Shown: one piece after another, positions 35,301 to 47,963 of the stretch
Position numbering within the stretch: position 1 is the stretch's first letter
Layout of the letters: each line of letters begins with the position of its first letter
NCBI GenBank assembly: GCA_963932465.1
Contig: OZ010787.1
Coordinates: forward strand, 11,281,284-11,345,283
Source of the DNA: Maratus speciosus
Lineage: Eukaryota > Arthropoda > Arachnida > Araneae > Salticidae
DNA length: 64,000 bases
Direction: 5' to 3'
Translations under genes and position numbers: made by a program
Notes under the pieces: model-generated
The model's input: the letters and a program-made list of their open reading frames with translations, nothing else
Told to the model about the DNA's origin: nothing
Databases searched by the model: none

Positions 35301-35511
35301 AAAAATAAAAACCTTTATTAATTCCTGTATTGAAACCTATATTATCTGTATTATCTATATTATCTGTAAATATTAATACTAATTGAAGCCAAAATTAATT
35401 ATTATTTTTTTTATGTCTGAACTTCCTTTCTGTAAAAGAAATTTGGTCAGAATGAAACAATTCTACAGCAGAGTGATGGGATTTTGTTCACATGCTAGTG
35501 GGAGCTAGTAG

Positions 35512-36755
35512 TAGAGGTCTGCACGGGCCCGGGCTTGGCCCTAGGCCCGTACCCGGCCCGGCCCCCGGACCGGGCCGGGCTGACAGAAAATATAAACGGG
35601 CCGGGCCGGCAAAAAAATTGAACGGGCCTGCAAGGCCGGGCCGGGCCGGGCCAGGCCGATAAAAAATATTAATCGGGGCTATCGGCCCGATATAAGAATT
35701 TGAGAGGAGCAGATAAAAACGGAACTGGTCTTAATCGTTCGGGACAGAACCAGTCTTAATCGTTCTCAGGATGTGTAGGACAGGCATTATGTTTTGTAAA
35801 AGTATTAATAGCGATAATGAACTTCTGTTAACAGTATCTTTGGAAATGTACCTTAAGGTGGTTCTCATATTTACTGCTCAACAATGCGAAACTCTCATAC
35901 AGATTTTCTGACTCATTTTTAACTATAAAGGCATAAAATTGACATTCCTGAGTATTGAAGGCATTTGGGATCGAATAGCGTTTCCATTTTTCATAAATTA
36001 CGTACAGAGATAACAGAGACTCTTGTCACGTGTCTGTACGTTTTTGTCCTTTCCTGTGCTATCGCTTCCGGAAATTCGATTCAAAACGCTAACTTTGGCA
36101 GTATTTTCTGAAAGATATATTACTTTTATCTAAGGAAAAACGGCATTTACATGGTTTCTGAATAAGAATACCTGCCAATTTCATGCGTTTCCGAAAAGAA
36201 ATGAATTCATAAATGTATCAAAATGTAGCTCCTTTGGATTTGAGAAAAGCCTTAAAAATGACAGAAATATTTTCACAAATCTACCTTTTATTATAATCTT
36301 CAAAAATTATCATGTTTTTTAACCCTTTATTCTAAACTACAATAATCATTCAATGAACCTTTATTTAAATTTTGAAACGTCTGTAGAGACGTTGACTAAA
36401 ACACTGTAAGTAATCGTTAACGTTTACTATTGTGTGTTTTCTATTTTACGAACACATAGTAATTTAAAATATACTGTAAAATGTTCCCATAAATATGCAT
36501 GTAGTATTCATTAAAGGAATCTTAATTGTATGTCGAGAAAAAACGGAATTTTTTGCAGAAATTTAGTCGGGCCGGGCCTGTTTTCACTGATTTTTGTACG
36601 GCCGGGCCGGGCCGAGAACGGTGAAAATGTAAACGGGCCGGGCCGGGCTCGGGCCGAACTTTCAATTTTTACACCGGGCCGGGTCGGGCCAAAATAGCTT
36701 TAATTCGGGTTGGGCCGGGTTCGGGCCTGGAAATTCCGGCCCGTGCAGACCTCTA
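35512..36755. mobile_element. GC-rich hAT element with exact 8 bp target duplication (left arm)
   Basis: Ends TAGAGGTCTGCACGGGCC and its complement, flanked by the octamer GCTAGTAG on both sides (35504-35511, 36756-36763). Dense GGGCCGGGCC blocks fill ~150 bp at each end; the middle is AT-rich and carries a TTAA MITE (35857-36250). No transposase. Mirror copy at 38823-40088. Confidence 0.92.
35857..36250. mobile_element. TTAA MITE nested in the GC-rich hAT (left arm)
   Basis: Flanked by TTAA at 35853-35856 and 36251-36254, with ends GGTGGTTCTCATATTTAC and (complement) GGCTTTTCTCAAATCC. The internal blocks match the other members of the family. Confidence 0.8.
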
Positions 36756-37164
36756 GCTAGTAGTTCCTTACATTTTTCGAAATATGCTATTAAAATACGT
36801 TTATATATATTATTTTAATGCTATTCAATACTAAAGAGCACAAATACTATTATCAACAATGTCTACAAACTTCATGCACATATAAAAATGGCTTTGTTAA
36901 TGTGGGAAGAAGTTTCACACTATTCAGCAGTATTATTATTATTATTATTTTCAAAAACAGCCTTAAATAAATTTGATTCAAAATATTGCAGAATAATAAT
37001 TCAGTATATGAAATAGTTTCCTACCACTGTTTCATTTTTAAATTCTACATAAAAATCCTTTTTAGTTTAAGCTTGAAATAACTGCAAATAATTACGCTAC
37101 ATAATTTAAAGTATTTTTCTTTCTGTACTGTTGTATGACGTATTTAAAGAAACAATGTAACGTT

Positions 37165-37408
37165 GATTGATAAAATGCGCAATATATATGCTGCATTTCA
37201 TGTTTTTTCATTCGCTGTATTTCATGTCACTGCCAGTGAAATTTTTACTTACAAAGTCCTTGGAAAAACATGACTGGATAGTAAAAATAAAGAATATTCT
37301 TTATGTTTTAATTGAAATAACATACCATTCCGAGTTACAGGAAATCGATTTGATCTATCTGAGTACATTATATAAAATTATAAAATGTAAATTCTTAAAA
37401 TTTTCTAT
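37165..37408. repeat. Direct repeat copy 2, at the inner edge of the left arm
   Basis: Related to 35060-35300. The palindrome's left arm ends inside this copy at ~37408, after which left and right sequences have nothing in common. The frame 37167-37523 spans the edge; its mirror 38148-38411 matches only up to this point. Confidence 0.8.
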
Positions 37409-38169
37409 TATTCTAATATTTTATAGACAGACGGCCTATTTTGATATGTTCATATTTAATTTAAATGTAATATATTCATCCATGTGTAATCAAGAAATCA
37501 TTAAAACTTCGTCATTAAGCTAAAAAGAAGACTCCTAGACGACTCATGCCATTTACATACACTTTAAACTTTTCATCTTTAATCCGAAATGATCGTAATC
37601 CCCACATTTGTGTTCTTTTCCTATGTTTTCTTTTGTGGTTGAAAATTAAAAATTTTGTTTAAATATTAAAACTTTTAAGTATTTAAATTAAGTGTGTTTG
37701 ATGGATAAGGGGGTGGGGGGTGGGGGGTGAGTATACATTTGTACAAAAGGACCTCGAGACTTTGCCCCCCTAGTTTTAGAGCCCAAGTTACGCCTATGTG
37801 ACCAACCCCTTAAGAAAGACTGCCTTGGGAACATGTGGTTTCAAGAAACCAGATGCTTAATCACCTCTGTACTTTTGAGTACTTACTTGGTTTTAGAATG
37901 TTTTAGGAAAAACAAGCGGTTCTGAAACAAATATTTCTACAATAACGCGAAACTTTCTGGTTTTTGAGTTTAAGATTTAACAGCTGTTTGTAATATTTGA
38001 AACACTTCGATGCTAATTAATAAATCAAGACTTACAAATAGCATAATTTTATCTTTAAACACACATAATTTATACATATTTTAGCTAAAATAAGAACTCA
38101 TTATAGTAATATTACATCATTATAAAACCATATAAAAATTCTGCTTTTTATTTAAAAAAAATAACTTTT
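37409..38169. other. Palindrome spacer, with a G-quadruplex-like run
   Basis: About 760 bp unique to the centre. It contains three long G-runs separated by single T (37709-37728), able in principle to form a G-quadruplex. A block near 37763-37800 (ccctagttttagagcccaag, ttacgcctatg) resembles the end of a hAT-type MITE. No gene is seen. Confidence 0.7.
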
Positions 38170-38822
38170 ATAGAAAATTTTAAGAATTTACATTTTATAA
38201 TTTTATATAATGTACTCAGATAGATCAAATCGATTTCCTGTAACTCGGAATGGTATGTTATTTCAATTAAAACATAAAGAATATTCTTTATTTTTACTAT
38301 CCAGTCATGTTTTTCCAAGGACTTTGTAAGTAAAAATTTCACTCGCAGTGACATGAAATACAGCGAATGAAAAAACATGAAATGCAGCATATATATTGCG
38401 CATTTTATCAATCAACGTTACATTGTTTCTTTAAATACGTCATACAACAGTACAGAAAGAAAAATACCTTAAATTATGTAGCGTAATTATTTGCAGTTAT
38501 TTCAAGCTTAAACTAAAAAGGATTTTTATGTAGAATTTAAAAATGAAACAGTGGTAGGAAACTATTTCATATACTGAATTATTATTCTGCAATATTTTGA
38601 ATCAAATTTATTTAAGGCTGTTTTTGAAAATAATAATAATAATAATACTGCTGAATAGTGTGAAACTTCTTCCCACATTAACAAAGCCATTTTTATATGT
38701 GCATGAAGTTTGTAGACATTGTTGGTAATAGCATTTGACCTCTTTAGTATTGAATAGCATTAAAATAATATATATAAACGTATTTTAATAGCATATTTCG
38801 AAAAATGTAAGGAACTACTAGC

Positions 38823-40088
38823 TAGAGGTCTGCACGGGCCGGAATTTCCAGGCCCGAACCCGGCCCGGCCCGAAGGAAAGCTATTTTGGCCCGGCCCGGT
38901 GTAAAAATTGAAAGTTCGGCCCGAGCCCGGCCCGGCCCGTTTACATTTTCACCGTTCTCGGCCCGGCCCGGCCCGTACAAAAATCAGTGAAAACAGGCCC
39001 GGCCCGACTAAATTTCTACAAAAAATTCCGTTTTTTCTCGACATACAATTAAGATTCTTTTAATGAATACTACATGCATATTTATGGGAACATTTTACAG
39101 TATATTTTAAATTACTATGTGTTCGCAAAATAGAAAGCACACAATAGTAAACGTTAACGATTACTTACAGTGTTTTAGTCAACGTCTCTACAGAAGTTTC
39201 AAAATTTAAATAAAGGTTCATTAAAAGATTATTGTAGTTTAGAATAAAGGGTTAAAAAACATGATAATTTTTGAAGATTATAATAAAAGGTAGATTTGTG
39301 AAAATATTTCTGTCATTTTTAAGGCTTTTCTCAAATCCAAAGGAGCTACATTTTGATACATTTATGAATTCATTTCTTTTCGGAAACGCAGGAGATTGGC
39401 AGGTATTCTTATTCAGAAACCATGTAAATGCCGTTTTTCCTTAGATAAAAGTAATATATCTTTCAGAAAATACTGCCAAAGTTTGCGTCTTCAATCGAAT
39501 AACCGGAAGCGATAGCACAGGAAAGGACAAAAACGTACAGACACGTGACAAGAGTTTCTGTTATCTCTGTACGTAATTTATGAAAAATGGAAACGCTATT
39601 CGATCCCAAATGCCTTCAATACTCAGGAATGTCAATTTTATGCCTTTATAGTTAAAAATGAGTCAGAAAATCTGTATGAGAGTTTCGCATTGTTGAGCAG
39701 TAAATATGAGAACCACCTTAAGGTACATTTCCAAAGATACTGTTAACAGAAGTTCATTATCGCTATTAATACTTTTACAAAACATAATGCCTGTCCTACA
39801 CATCCTGAGAACGATTAAGACCAGTTCCGTCCCGAACGATTAAGACCAGTTCCGTTTTTATCTGCTCCTCTCAAATTCTTATATCGGGCCGATAGGCCCG
39901 ATTAATTTTTTTTATCGGCCCGGCCTTGCAGGCCCGTTCAATTTTTTTGCCGGCCCGTTCAATTTTTTTGCCTGCCCGTTCAATTTTTTTGCCGGCCCGG
40001 CCCGTTTATTTTGTCTGTCGGCCCGGACCGTGGGCCGGCCGGGCCGGGTACGGGCCTCCGGCCAAGCCCGGGCCCGTGCAGACCTCTA
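38823..40088. mobile_element. GC-rich hAT element, mirror copy (right arm)
   Basis: Flanked by the octamer CTACTAGC on both sides (38815-38822, 40089-40096). Contains a TTAA MITE at 39323-39717. Near the right end a short unit caatttttttgccggcccg is repeated about four times (39936-40005), an expansion absent from the left-arm copy. Confidence 0.92.
39323..39717. mobile_element. TTAA MITE nested in the GC-rich hAT (right arm)
   Basis: TTAA at 39319-39322 and 39718-39721. Mirror of 35857-36250. Confidence 0.8.
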
Positions 40089-41300
40089 CTACTAGCTCCC
40101 ACTAGCATGTGAACAAAATCCCATCACTCTGCTGTAGAATTGTTTCATTCTGACCAAATTTCTTTTACAGAAAGGAAGTTCAGACATAAAAAAAATAATA
40201 ATTAATTTTGGCTTCAATTAGTATTAATATTTACAGATAATATAGATAATACAGATAATATAGGTTTCAATACAGGAATTAATAAAGGTTTTTATTTTTA
40301 AAAAAATACCTTATAAAAAATCTGTTTTTTATTTAAAAAAAATAACTTTTATAGAAAATTTTAAGTATTTATATTTTATACTTTTATATAATGTACTCAG
40401 ATAGATCAAGTCGATTTCCTGAACTCGGAATGGATTTCAATTAAAACATAAAGAATATTCTTTATTTTCACTATCCAGTCATATTTTTCCAAGGACTTTG
40501 TAAGAGAAAATTTCACTCGCAGTTTAAAACAGGAAATGCAGTATTTATATATTGCGCATTATATCAGTTAACGTGAATTATGAAATCATGAAAATTTTAT
40601 CTTCTAAAGCATTTTTCGTGAATTGTTTAAACTGCATTAGAAGATTGATATAATCATTTAGTAAATTTTAGAAATATTTTACAAGGATTGAAGGATTTAG
40701 AAGAATTAATTAAACTTGAATTTATAAGAATTTTTTGCAATATTTATAATCCCACTCAAATCTGTTATTTTAAATCTTTTTCTTAGTATTTTGTAGAATT
40801 AGGAAATGTACAAATATAACGTTCTTACAATAGAAATATATCCGGATTGAAAAATCACGCCCCGCCTCCCCCCCAACCCCAACGCCAAGAAAGCTGAAAA
40901 GATGCAAAGGCAAAACAAATCATCCTTTAAAAAATATTTTTGTTTTGTGTAACCCATAATGCTTTTAGAACAAGATAAAATAATGTATCTATAACTTATT
41001 CCAAACTGTATTACTACTAATCGATGTATTAAATGAATTTTATAACAAGTTATTTTAATGACACTTATATGCATCGTCAGTAGATAAATTGTTAAAAACA
41101 AAAATGAACTAAAATAACAAAAAATCCCTGCCGGCTCGGCCTACAGGCGCAGGTAAATTTCGAAGTTAAGTACTAATTTCACCAACAAAAACTAAATCAT
41201 GATTAGAGATAAATCCTCTTTAAAAATTTTATCTTGCCGCTTTTGACGAGTTTTTAATTTCATTTTTATATAAGAGCTAGTTTTATCAGAATCATGGTAA

Positions 41301-41714
41301 GGCAGTTTTCAAAAAATATTTTTCCATGCTCAACAACTCGAAATTTTCTGACACATTTTCAGATTCATTTTTAAAAGAAAAAATATGACACTTGCTGACG
41401 TGATTTTTGAAGAGATTTATAAGCGGCTTGTATTTTTATTTTTTGTTCAATTAATCAGAACTTGATTTATAAACAATTATTTTCTCAGAAGGACCATATT
41501 TTTCGTTTCCAACCCAATCGCTTCGGGAAATTCGGTTCAAAATGCCCATTTTTACATCATTTTTTGAAATATATTTTGCCTCTATTAAAAAATCGACCAT
41601 TATGGCACATTATATAGTTTCTGATTAAGAGAACCTACCAACTGGATGCGTTTGATAGCAAAAATGAATTAAAAAATGAGTTAGAAAATAAGCAGTTTGG
41701 ATTTGAGTACATCC
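41301..41714. mobile_element. TTAA MITE, diverged copy (right arm)
   Basis: Mirror of 33890-34298. TTAA at the right (41715-41718), GTAA at the left. Confidence 0.65.
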
Positions 41715-41724
41715 TTAATACGAT

Positions 41725-42230
41725 ATTTTTTTCTTCAACCTGTATGTATTTATAATTTGTTTTTGCTGTAAGGATGGGTCCCCTCAAAAACTTGTCTATA
41801 TAAAAGTTGTAGATAGTATTAAGATTATATATAATAAATTCCATGCGCCATAAATTCCATCCATAAATTCCTTGTGAATTGACGAAGTTATGGATTTTTT
41901 TTTCTTCAACTCCCCCCATTTTTTTTTTTCTGTAAGAATTGGTCCTATCAAAAACTTGTCAGTATAAAAGTTGTAGATAATATTAAGAAGATTTATAATT
42001 AATTTAATTGGATTTGATATCTTAAGAATTGACGAAGTTATGAATTTTTTTCTTCCCAAAACCCAATTTTTTTCGCGCCTTTAGCCCATTTTTAATTTTA
42101 TCAAAAACTTGTCATCCCTAAATTTTTGGTTTTGTTTTTAAAAGTACTAATAACTTTAAACTGACTCAATACGTATTATAATTAAGAAGTTATGGGTTTT
42201 TTTCGTTTTTCTCAAAACCCCTCCCTATTT
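41725..42230. repeat. Diverged tandem repeat, gaagttatg units (right arm)
   Basis: Mirror of 33390-33870. The minus-strand frames 41635-41919 and 41796-42059 are translations of it. Confidence 0.6.
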
Positions 42231-42365
42231 CCACCACCTTGGTCCGATTTTGCCCATTAACGAACTTGACCAAGATTTTCTGCCCCTTGATTTTATGTAT
42301 CAGTTTGGAAGAGGCTTATGCAGAATTATGGAAATTATCGTGCCCATAAAAAAGTTATGCATATA

Positions 42366-43657
42366 CAGGGTGAATCTAAACTCTTGGGCAAAATTATAAG
42401 AGGTGATAGTACACATTAAGACAAACAATATTAAATTGGAAACTAAGGGTTCCAAAAGTCTTCCGAAGGAGATGGGCGCGATTACAGTTTACGGCTCAAA
42501 ATTTCAAAAGATTAGAAAAAACGGAAAAATTGGTGGATTCGTTTGAAGTTTTTGCTAAAACTATTCTTTATGTCAGTATTTTCTTGAAAATAAATTTTAA
42601 AGATAAAGTTCAAAAAATGCCGATAGAGGGCGCTTTAGACTTTGGAGTAACGAACGACTATTTTTAACTGTTATTTTTTGTATCTCATTAAGGCTGTTCT
42701 CAACTGCTCTGCTCAAGAAGCGCAAAACGTTTTGACACATTTATACATTCATTTTTTAACGGAAAGATATAAAATTGGAAAGCCTGACCGCGGAAGCGAT
42801 TTGGAATCGAACTGTTTTTTCCATTTTTTAATCAATAAATTAGCTATTGAGTTATAAGCGATTTTAATCACGTGACACGGCATTTTTCTCCCCTTATTGA
42901 CTGGATTTTCTTCTTTCGTTCGGAAGTTTGGTTCAAAACGCCAACTTTGACAGTACTTTCTGAAAGATCTATTGTGTTTACAAGAAAACGGAAAAAACAG
43001 TTCGATGACATAGTTTCTGAATAACAACACCTTCTAGTTTCAGGCGTTTCCGAATAAAAATGAATTAAAACTTATGTCAGAAAATTGACCCTTTGGATTT
43101 GAGAACAGCCTTAAATACTTTCAAAAGCTTAGACTTAAATTTTGAGCTCAAAATCTGAATCATTGGGAGTGGTTAAGTAGCGCAAACTGAACTGCGTTCG
43201 GAAGGTTGGGGGGGGGGGGGGAGTATTTTAAATTTAAACTCCTGAACAGAGTTCAGTTTGCCCTCCTTAACCACTCCCAATGATTCATATTTTGAGCTCA
43301 AAATTTAAGTCTAAGCTTTTGAAAGCATTTAATGAGATACAAAAAATAACGGTAAAAAAATAGTTGTTCGTTACTCCAAAGTCTAAAGCGCCCTCTATCG
43401 GCATTTTTTGAACTTTATCTTTAAAATTTATTTTCAAGAAAATACTGACATAAAGAATAGTTTTAGCGAAAACCTCAAACGAATCCACCAATTTCTCCGT
43501 TTTTTTTCTAATCATTTGAAATTTTGGGCCCTAAACTTTAATCACGCCCATCTCCTTCGGAAGACATTTGGAACCCTTAGTTTCCTATTTAATATTGTTT
43601 GTCTTAATGTGTATTATCACCCCTTAAAGTTTTGCCCAAGAGTTTAGATTCACCCTG
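42366..43657. mobile_element. Mariner-like foldback carrying a TTAA MITE (right arm)
   Basis: Ends CAGGGTGAATCTAAACTC and its complement, TA flanks. The central G-run is at 43207-43221. Mirror of 31952-33240. Confidence 0.85.
42692..43110. mobile_element. TTAA MITE inserted in the foldback (right arm)
   Basis: 419 bp with perfect TTAA at 42688-42691 and 43111-43114. Ends GGCTGTTCTCAACTGC and (complement) GGCTGTTCTCAAATCC. This is the best-preserved copy of the family in the window. Confidence 0.9.
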
Positions 43658-44064
43658 TATATATATAAAGTTTTTTACTGGGGGTGGTTTTGGCTTCCAG
43701 GGGTCATGGTCGATAGGAAATTAAATACATGTATTAATGGAACATATTAAAATATTTTGTGTGTCAAATGATAGTACGTCACGACGACGTGAGAAAACTC
43801 TAAAATATGTCCTTTATTAAAAAAAGATTGAGAAATACTGACGTAAAAATTTCAGTTATTCATGAAATTATTCATGATATTGTTATCCATGAGAAAAGAA
43901 TCGTTTAACTCAAGATGTAATTCTTTTACAGAAAAAAAATATATATTTAGAAAACAAAACACTCAACAGTTATGATTGCAAGTATCATGATTTATGTTTT
44001 AAAATAAGTCTGAATATACTTTTAAAGCTCGTCTACTGTGAAATTTTAAGTTGCAGTTAACTTA

Positions 44065-44273
44065 CCCTTCAGGGGCGGTGGTATTTTTATGAAACCGCTT
44101 AATTTTAATTCCCAAATGCCACAATGACACCAGAATTTTGGTAAAAAGAATTTCGGTTTATTATATATGCGAAATATAGCTTTTCTTATTTACAAATAAA
44201 TTTGTCTTCAAATTCCGGTGTCATTCATTAATTTCAACACCTTAGCAATGGAATTGCTTTGCCCTTGAAAGGG
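44065..44273. mobile_element. piggyBac-like MITE (right arm)
   Basis: Mirror of 31336-31544, with TTAA at 44274-44277 and a displaced one on the left. Confidence 0.75.
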
Positions 44274-44322
44274 TTAAGCTGTAAGTAAGCTGCAGTTTTA
44301 CATAAAATTAGTGATGAACAAT

Positions 44323-45887
44323 CAGGGTTGGCAAATTTTTGACAGTGCGGCGGTTTTAACCATCATGTCAAAACCCCCTTTTTTACACAGTTTTTGACGA
44401 CGACTGTTAAAAACCTAAAATTGACTCCTAAAACTGTTTAAAATGATTTTTACAATATCATTAAATTTACAATCTTACAAAATTTTTAGTTTTAGACTTT
44501 TGAGTAAACTTTTTGACAATTTTAGACATTAAAAACCACATACCCTGTACAAAACTCAAAGCATGATATTGGTTCAACAAGTTCCTTAGAAAACAAAAAA
44601 TAATTGTAAGTAATAAATAAAGAATAAAAAATAATTAAAAGTATCGCTACATTGAAAATGTAAACGAATCAAACTATTAAATACTTTAATTTTTAAAAAT
44701 TAAAGCACATGGTGAAAATACTTATACAATTTAATGTATGAAATAACCTATAAATAATATACATATTTTGATATTGTTTTAATGTTAGTCTTAATTCTAA
44801 GTGGTGGGGGGGGGGGGGTTCCATGGAGCATGCAGTAGCAAAAAATTACATTTGATGCCTTTTGTTCAGTTTGTTTCGTAATTTGGAGTAGATAAATCCA
44901 AAATTTGAAAATATCCACTCAATTGATGCTGGGATGCAAATGTATCATAATCTGTATGAATTCCCTTGGTATATATATTATTTTTTTCAAACATTTCACC
45001 ATACTGTTTCTGGATCATCCTGAGCTGAGAAGAAACTTTTAGGGCATGGTGGAGATTCTGTTTCAAAATCAATTGCAAAGTTAGAAAATTTGGCCTTATT
45101 TCAAGTTGCCATGTTCGAGCTGCTTCCCTCTGTTCATCATTTACAAACTTAAAATATGCTCAAAAAAAAAAAAAAAAAAAAAAACTAGGGACTATTTTAC
45201 AATGTATAAAAATAAAATTTAACATAAACAAATTGTTCTATGTAATTAAACTGAAACTAACATAATAAAACTAAGATATTTTATTTATATGTAAATATTG
45301 AAAATAACAAACCTTCTTTTAAGCTATTGATTTAAAGAACGTTTAATTATATTAATTTCATATTAGAAATAGAGAACATTTGTGTTGCAATTGTGGTTTA
45401 TGGCTAATGTTTATGTACAAAAACAAACGTTTACAATCATTAAAAATCTAAGTAACTTATGATCAGTCATTAAATAGTGGACACCTTAGCTTCACACAAG
45501 CTTCTTCTTCTTCTTTTTTTTTTATTTTATCATAAACTGAACACTAAAAAGAAATAAAAATACAAGTAATACTTTTTAAAATTAAATTAATAGTAGTTTC
45601 AATATTTTTAGCCATTTTTCCTAGCATGACATTGATAAGTAATTTGAATTATGATTTATAATTTTATTACAACTTAATTATGGTATATAATTAAATAAAA
45701 ATTATTTATATAACATTTAAATTATTACTTAATCAGTTTTTAACTTGATTTAACATAAAATTTCACTAATGATTGCTAAAAAATGTGTATAAGTTTTTTG
45801 ACACTTTGTGACAGCTTTTGACACTTTTCGCCAGTTTTTGACATGTCATGTCAAAAACAACTTTTTGACGTCAAAAACCCAACCCTG
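44323..45887. mobile_element. hAT element B, complete (right arm)
   Basis: Ends CAGGGTTGGCAAATTTTTG and (complement) CAGGGTTGGGTTTTTGACG bound 1565 bp. The flanking octamers TGAACAAT and TGAACTAT agree at seven of eight positions. Sub-terminal tttttgaca/tgtcaaaa blocks recur at both ends. It contains a G-run (44803-44818), a poly-A tract (45162-45184) and a short minus-strand frame at 44866-45078. It is non-autonomous or decayed. Confidence 0.85.
44866..45078 (-). pseudogene. Protein fragment inside hAT element B, possibly transposase remnant
   Basis: A 70-codon frame on the minus strand reading KVSSQLRMIQKQYGEMFEKN and ending SGYFQILDLSTPNYETN. Sitting inside hAT ends, it may be a remnant of the element's own protein. 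I do not recognise a hAT dimerisation motif in it. The left arm keeps only its last ~28 residues because of the 1.44 kb deletion. Confidence 0.35.
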
Positions 45888-45939
45888 TGAACTATGGGAT
45901 CGTGTTATTTGATCTGATCCTATTATTAGACGAGCTTTT

Positions 45940-47271
45940 AAAATATGTAGTATTTCGAAAAAGAACTTAATACCATTCAAGATATCGCTGAAGAAAACGG
46001 TTTTTCAACAAGCCTCATTAATAAACTTATCTATGAATTCAGTTTCCATAAAAATATCAAGAAAGTAACCCATAAAGATATGATATATAAAAGGTTTAAC
46101 TATTTTCCTGGTCTGTACAAGAAGTTATGATATTCTCTACTGAAACATAACATAAATTTAATAGCCAGTTTACCAAGAAAATTAAAAGAGATAATTTTAC
46201 GAAGATAAGATCCAACACCGAAAGATGAATTAGCTAGTGCAGGGACGGCGAACCTATGGCACGCGTGACAAAAGTGGCACGCGTAAGAATAATTTTGGCA
46301 CGTTGTTTAAATCAATATACAGTGATACTACACAAAATACACAGACTCTAGATGATCTAATCTTGACTAAATTTGATTTATTGGAAATTGAAGAATTTTA
46401 ATTGCGACTTTCTAAAATACAGTAAAATTACAACATTAGTAAATGTACCAATGATAAAATTATATCAACTTAGAAATTAATTTCAGAGCTATTTAAAGAA
46501 ACTGGCGTTTGATCTTTTAATATTTTTTCCAACTCTTTATGTCCACAAGGTCATTAGATTCTAAAATTAATAATACAAAATATCAAATAAAAAGCAGTTG
46601 TCATATAAATCCAGTTCAGTTTGCATTCTGTTAAAATTAACTGAGTATGAATCTGATATTAATTATTTTCTTTCCAAGATACAAAAACACAATTAATCAC
46701 ATATATTTTTTAATAATTTCTAGAATTTAATTTTTTATGATTATTATATAGAAATAACTCACTTGTATGTTACACATTTGTTTTTGTTTTTTTTATCTTA
46801 ATGTTATTATTTAAAGATTTTTTAATATACTAAATTTGTTGGCACGTCAAGGTCGTGTAAAAAAATTTTGTAAAGAAATTGGCACGTAGTTATTAAAAGG
46901 TTCGCCAACCCTGAGCTAGTGTATATGCGATTTCTTTTAGAATTGATAGCAGTAGAATAATGGAATACGTGGTAATGACGAAAAGAAAACTCAAAGAAAG
47001 AATCCAAGAGCATTATATAATTATAAACTTTTGTCGCCAATTCACAATTCTCTCACGTTTAAGTTTCAATCAGAATATCACAATTGATTTTGATCATGCA
47101 AAAATTATATGCCCAACATCCAATTACTACGCATCCTCTAACAGAGAATCCATAGAAATCATGTGTAAAAATAATCAAGTATGTAACGACACCCTATCAT
47201 ACAATATCCTTAATATAAGGTTAAATATCCTGAAAATAAATCCTGAAAACTTGAACAAAATGAAGGATTAA
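45940..47271 (+). pseudogene. Penelope-like retroelement remnant, split by a hAT insertion (right arm)
   Basis: Before the hAT element, 45955-46239 translates in one frame to blocks such as LNTIQDIAEENGFSTSLINK, HKDMIYKRFNYFPGLYKKL and LIASLPRKLKEIILRR, with in-frame stops. After it, 46922-47271 continues with KRKLKERIQEH, FNQNITIDFDHAKII and RESIEIMCKNN. I read this as the end of a reverse transcriptase plus linker, followed by the GIY-YIG endonuclease of a Penelope-like element. These elements normally encode both in one protein and nick their target with the GIY-YIG domain. Stops and the insertion make it dead. The family call is from block order, not a search. Confidence 0.65.
46240..46913. 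mobile_element. hAT element A, complete, 8 bp target duplication (right arm)
   Basis: Ends CAGGGACGGCGAACC and (complement) CAGGGTTGGCGAACC bound 674 bp. The octamer AGCTAGTG is repeated exactly on both sides (46232-46239, 46914-46921). Sub-terminal ggcacg blocks occur at both ends. It interrupts the Penelope-like remnant. Confidence 0.92.
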
Positions 47272-47707
47272 AGTTAATGGTACGGCAGTTAAATATTTTT
47301 GTGCACGCAAACTTAATCTGAAACACTGCCCTGTTACGCATTTAAAAATAAAAGTGATGCCGGAGAACAAAGTGATATAATAAAATAAATGGAACTGTTG
47401 TTACTATACATTTTATTTCTACTTAAGTTCAGTCCAAGGGACTGCTACTTCTACTTTCAACTCTAAAATTTATTGGCTCTCCCATTTCAAAACGAAGTGA
47501 CGTATTTGTAAAAATGAACAGCAAATGGTTATTAAAATGCTCTCTGATGATGGCCTCAGGGAAATACAGGTCGAAAGTATTTAGAAGTTTTAAATAATGT
47601 GTATATTTTAATCTATTACACTTTTTAATCTATTTTATTATTTTAGTCGCATTTTAAGTAAAGCAGTGAGTTTTTAAAAGGTCATGTTATGTACGATTGA
47701 ATCAAGG

Positions 47708-47908
47708 CTATTTCTACCGGTGTTAAATGACAGCGTTCAAAATTTTGATTTATGTTTATTTTGCTTCCAATTTTCAAAGCTAGTAAGTATTAAAACAAGT
47801 CTTCAATGTATTAAAAATGACTTGTAATTGTTTTAATCTAAAAATTACAAATAAAATAATCATAAATCAAAAACTTTAAAAGGTGTCATTTGATACCGGT
47901 AGAAATAG
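47708..47908. mobile_element. Short MITE with inverted ends (right arm)
   Basis: Mirror of 29145-29346. Ends CTATTTCTACCGGTGTTAAA and (complement) CTATTTCTACCGGTATCAAA. Confidence 0.65.
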
Positions 47909-47963
47909 TGTTAATAATTTTCCCTGTGCTTTCTATATTGAATCAAACTTCATATTGCTTTAA

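Larger units (their letters stand above)
23375..37408. repeat. Left arm of the ~30 kb palindrome
   Basis: This ~14.0 kb arm is the reverse complement of 38170-53838 with the same nested elements in mirror order. In the ~270 bp pair I aligned by eye (35101-35370 against its mirror) there were about four differences. The arm lacks ~1.44 kb present in the right arm (right-arm 44957-46397) and ~140 bp near its outer end (right-arm ~53630-53770). The inner end at 37408 falls inside a repeat that also occurs at 35060-35280. Confidence 0.93.
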
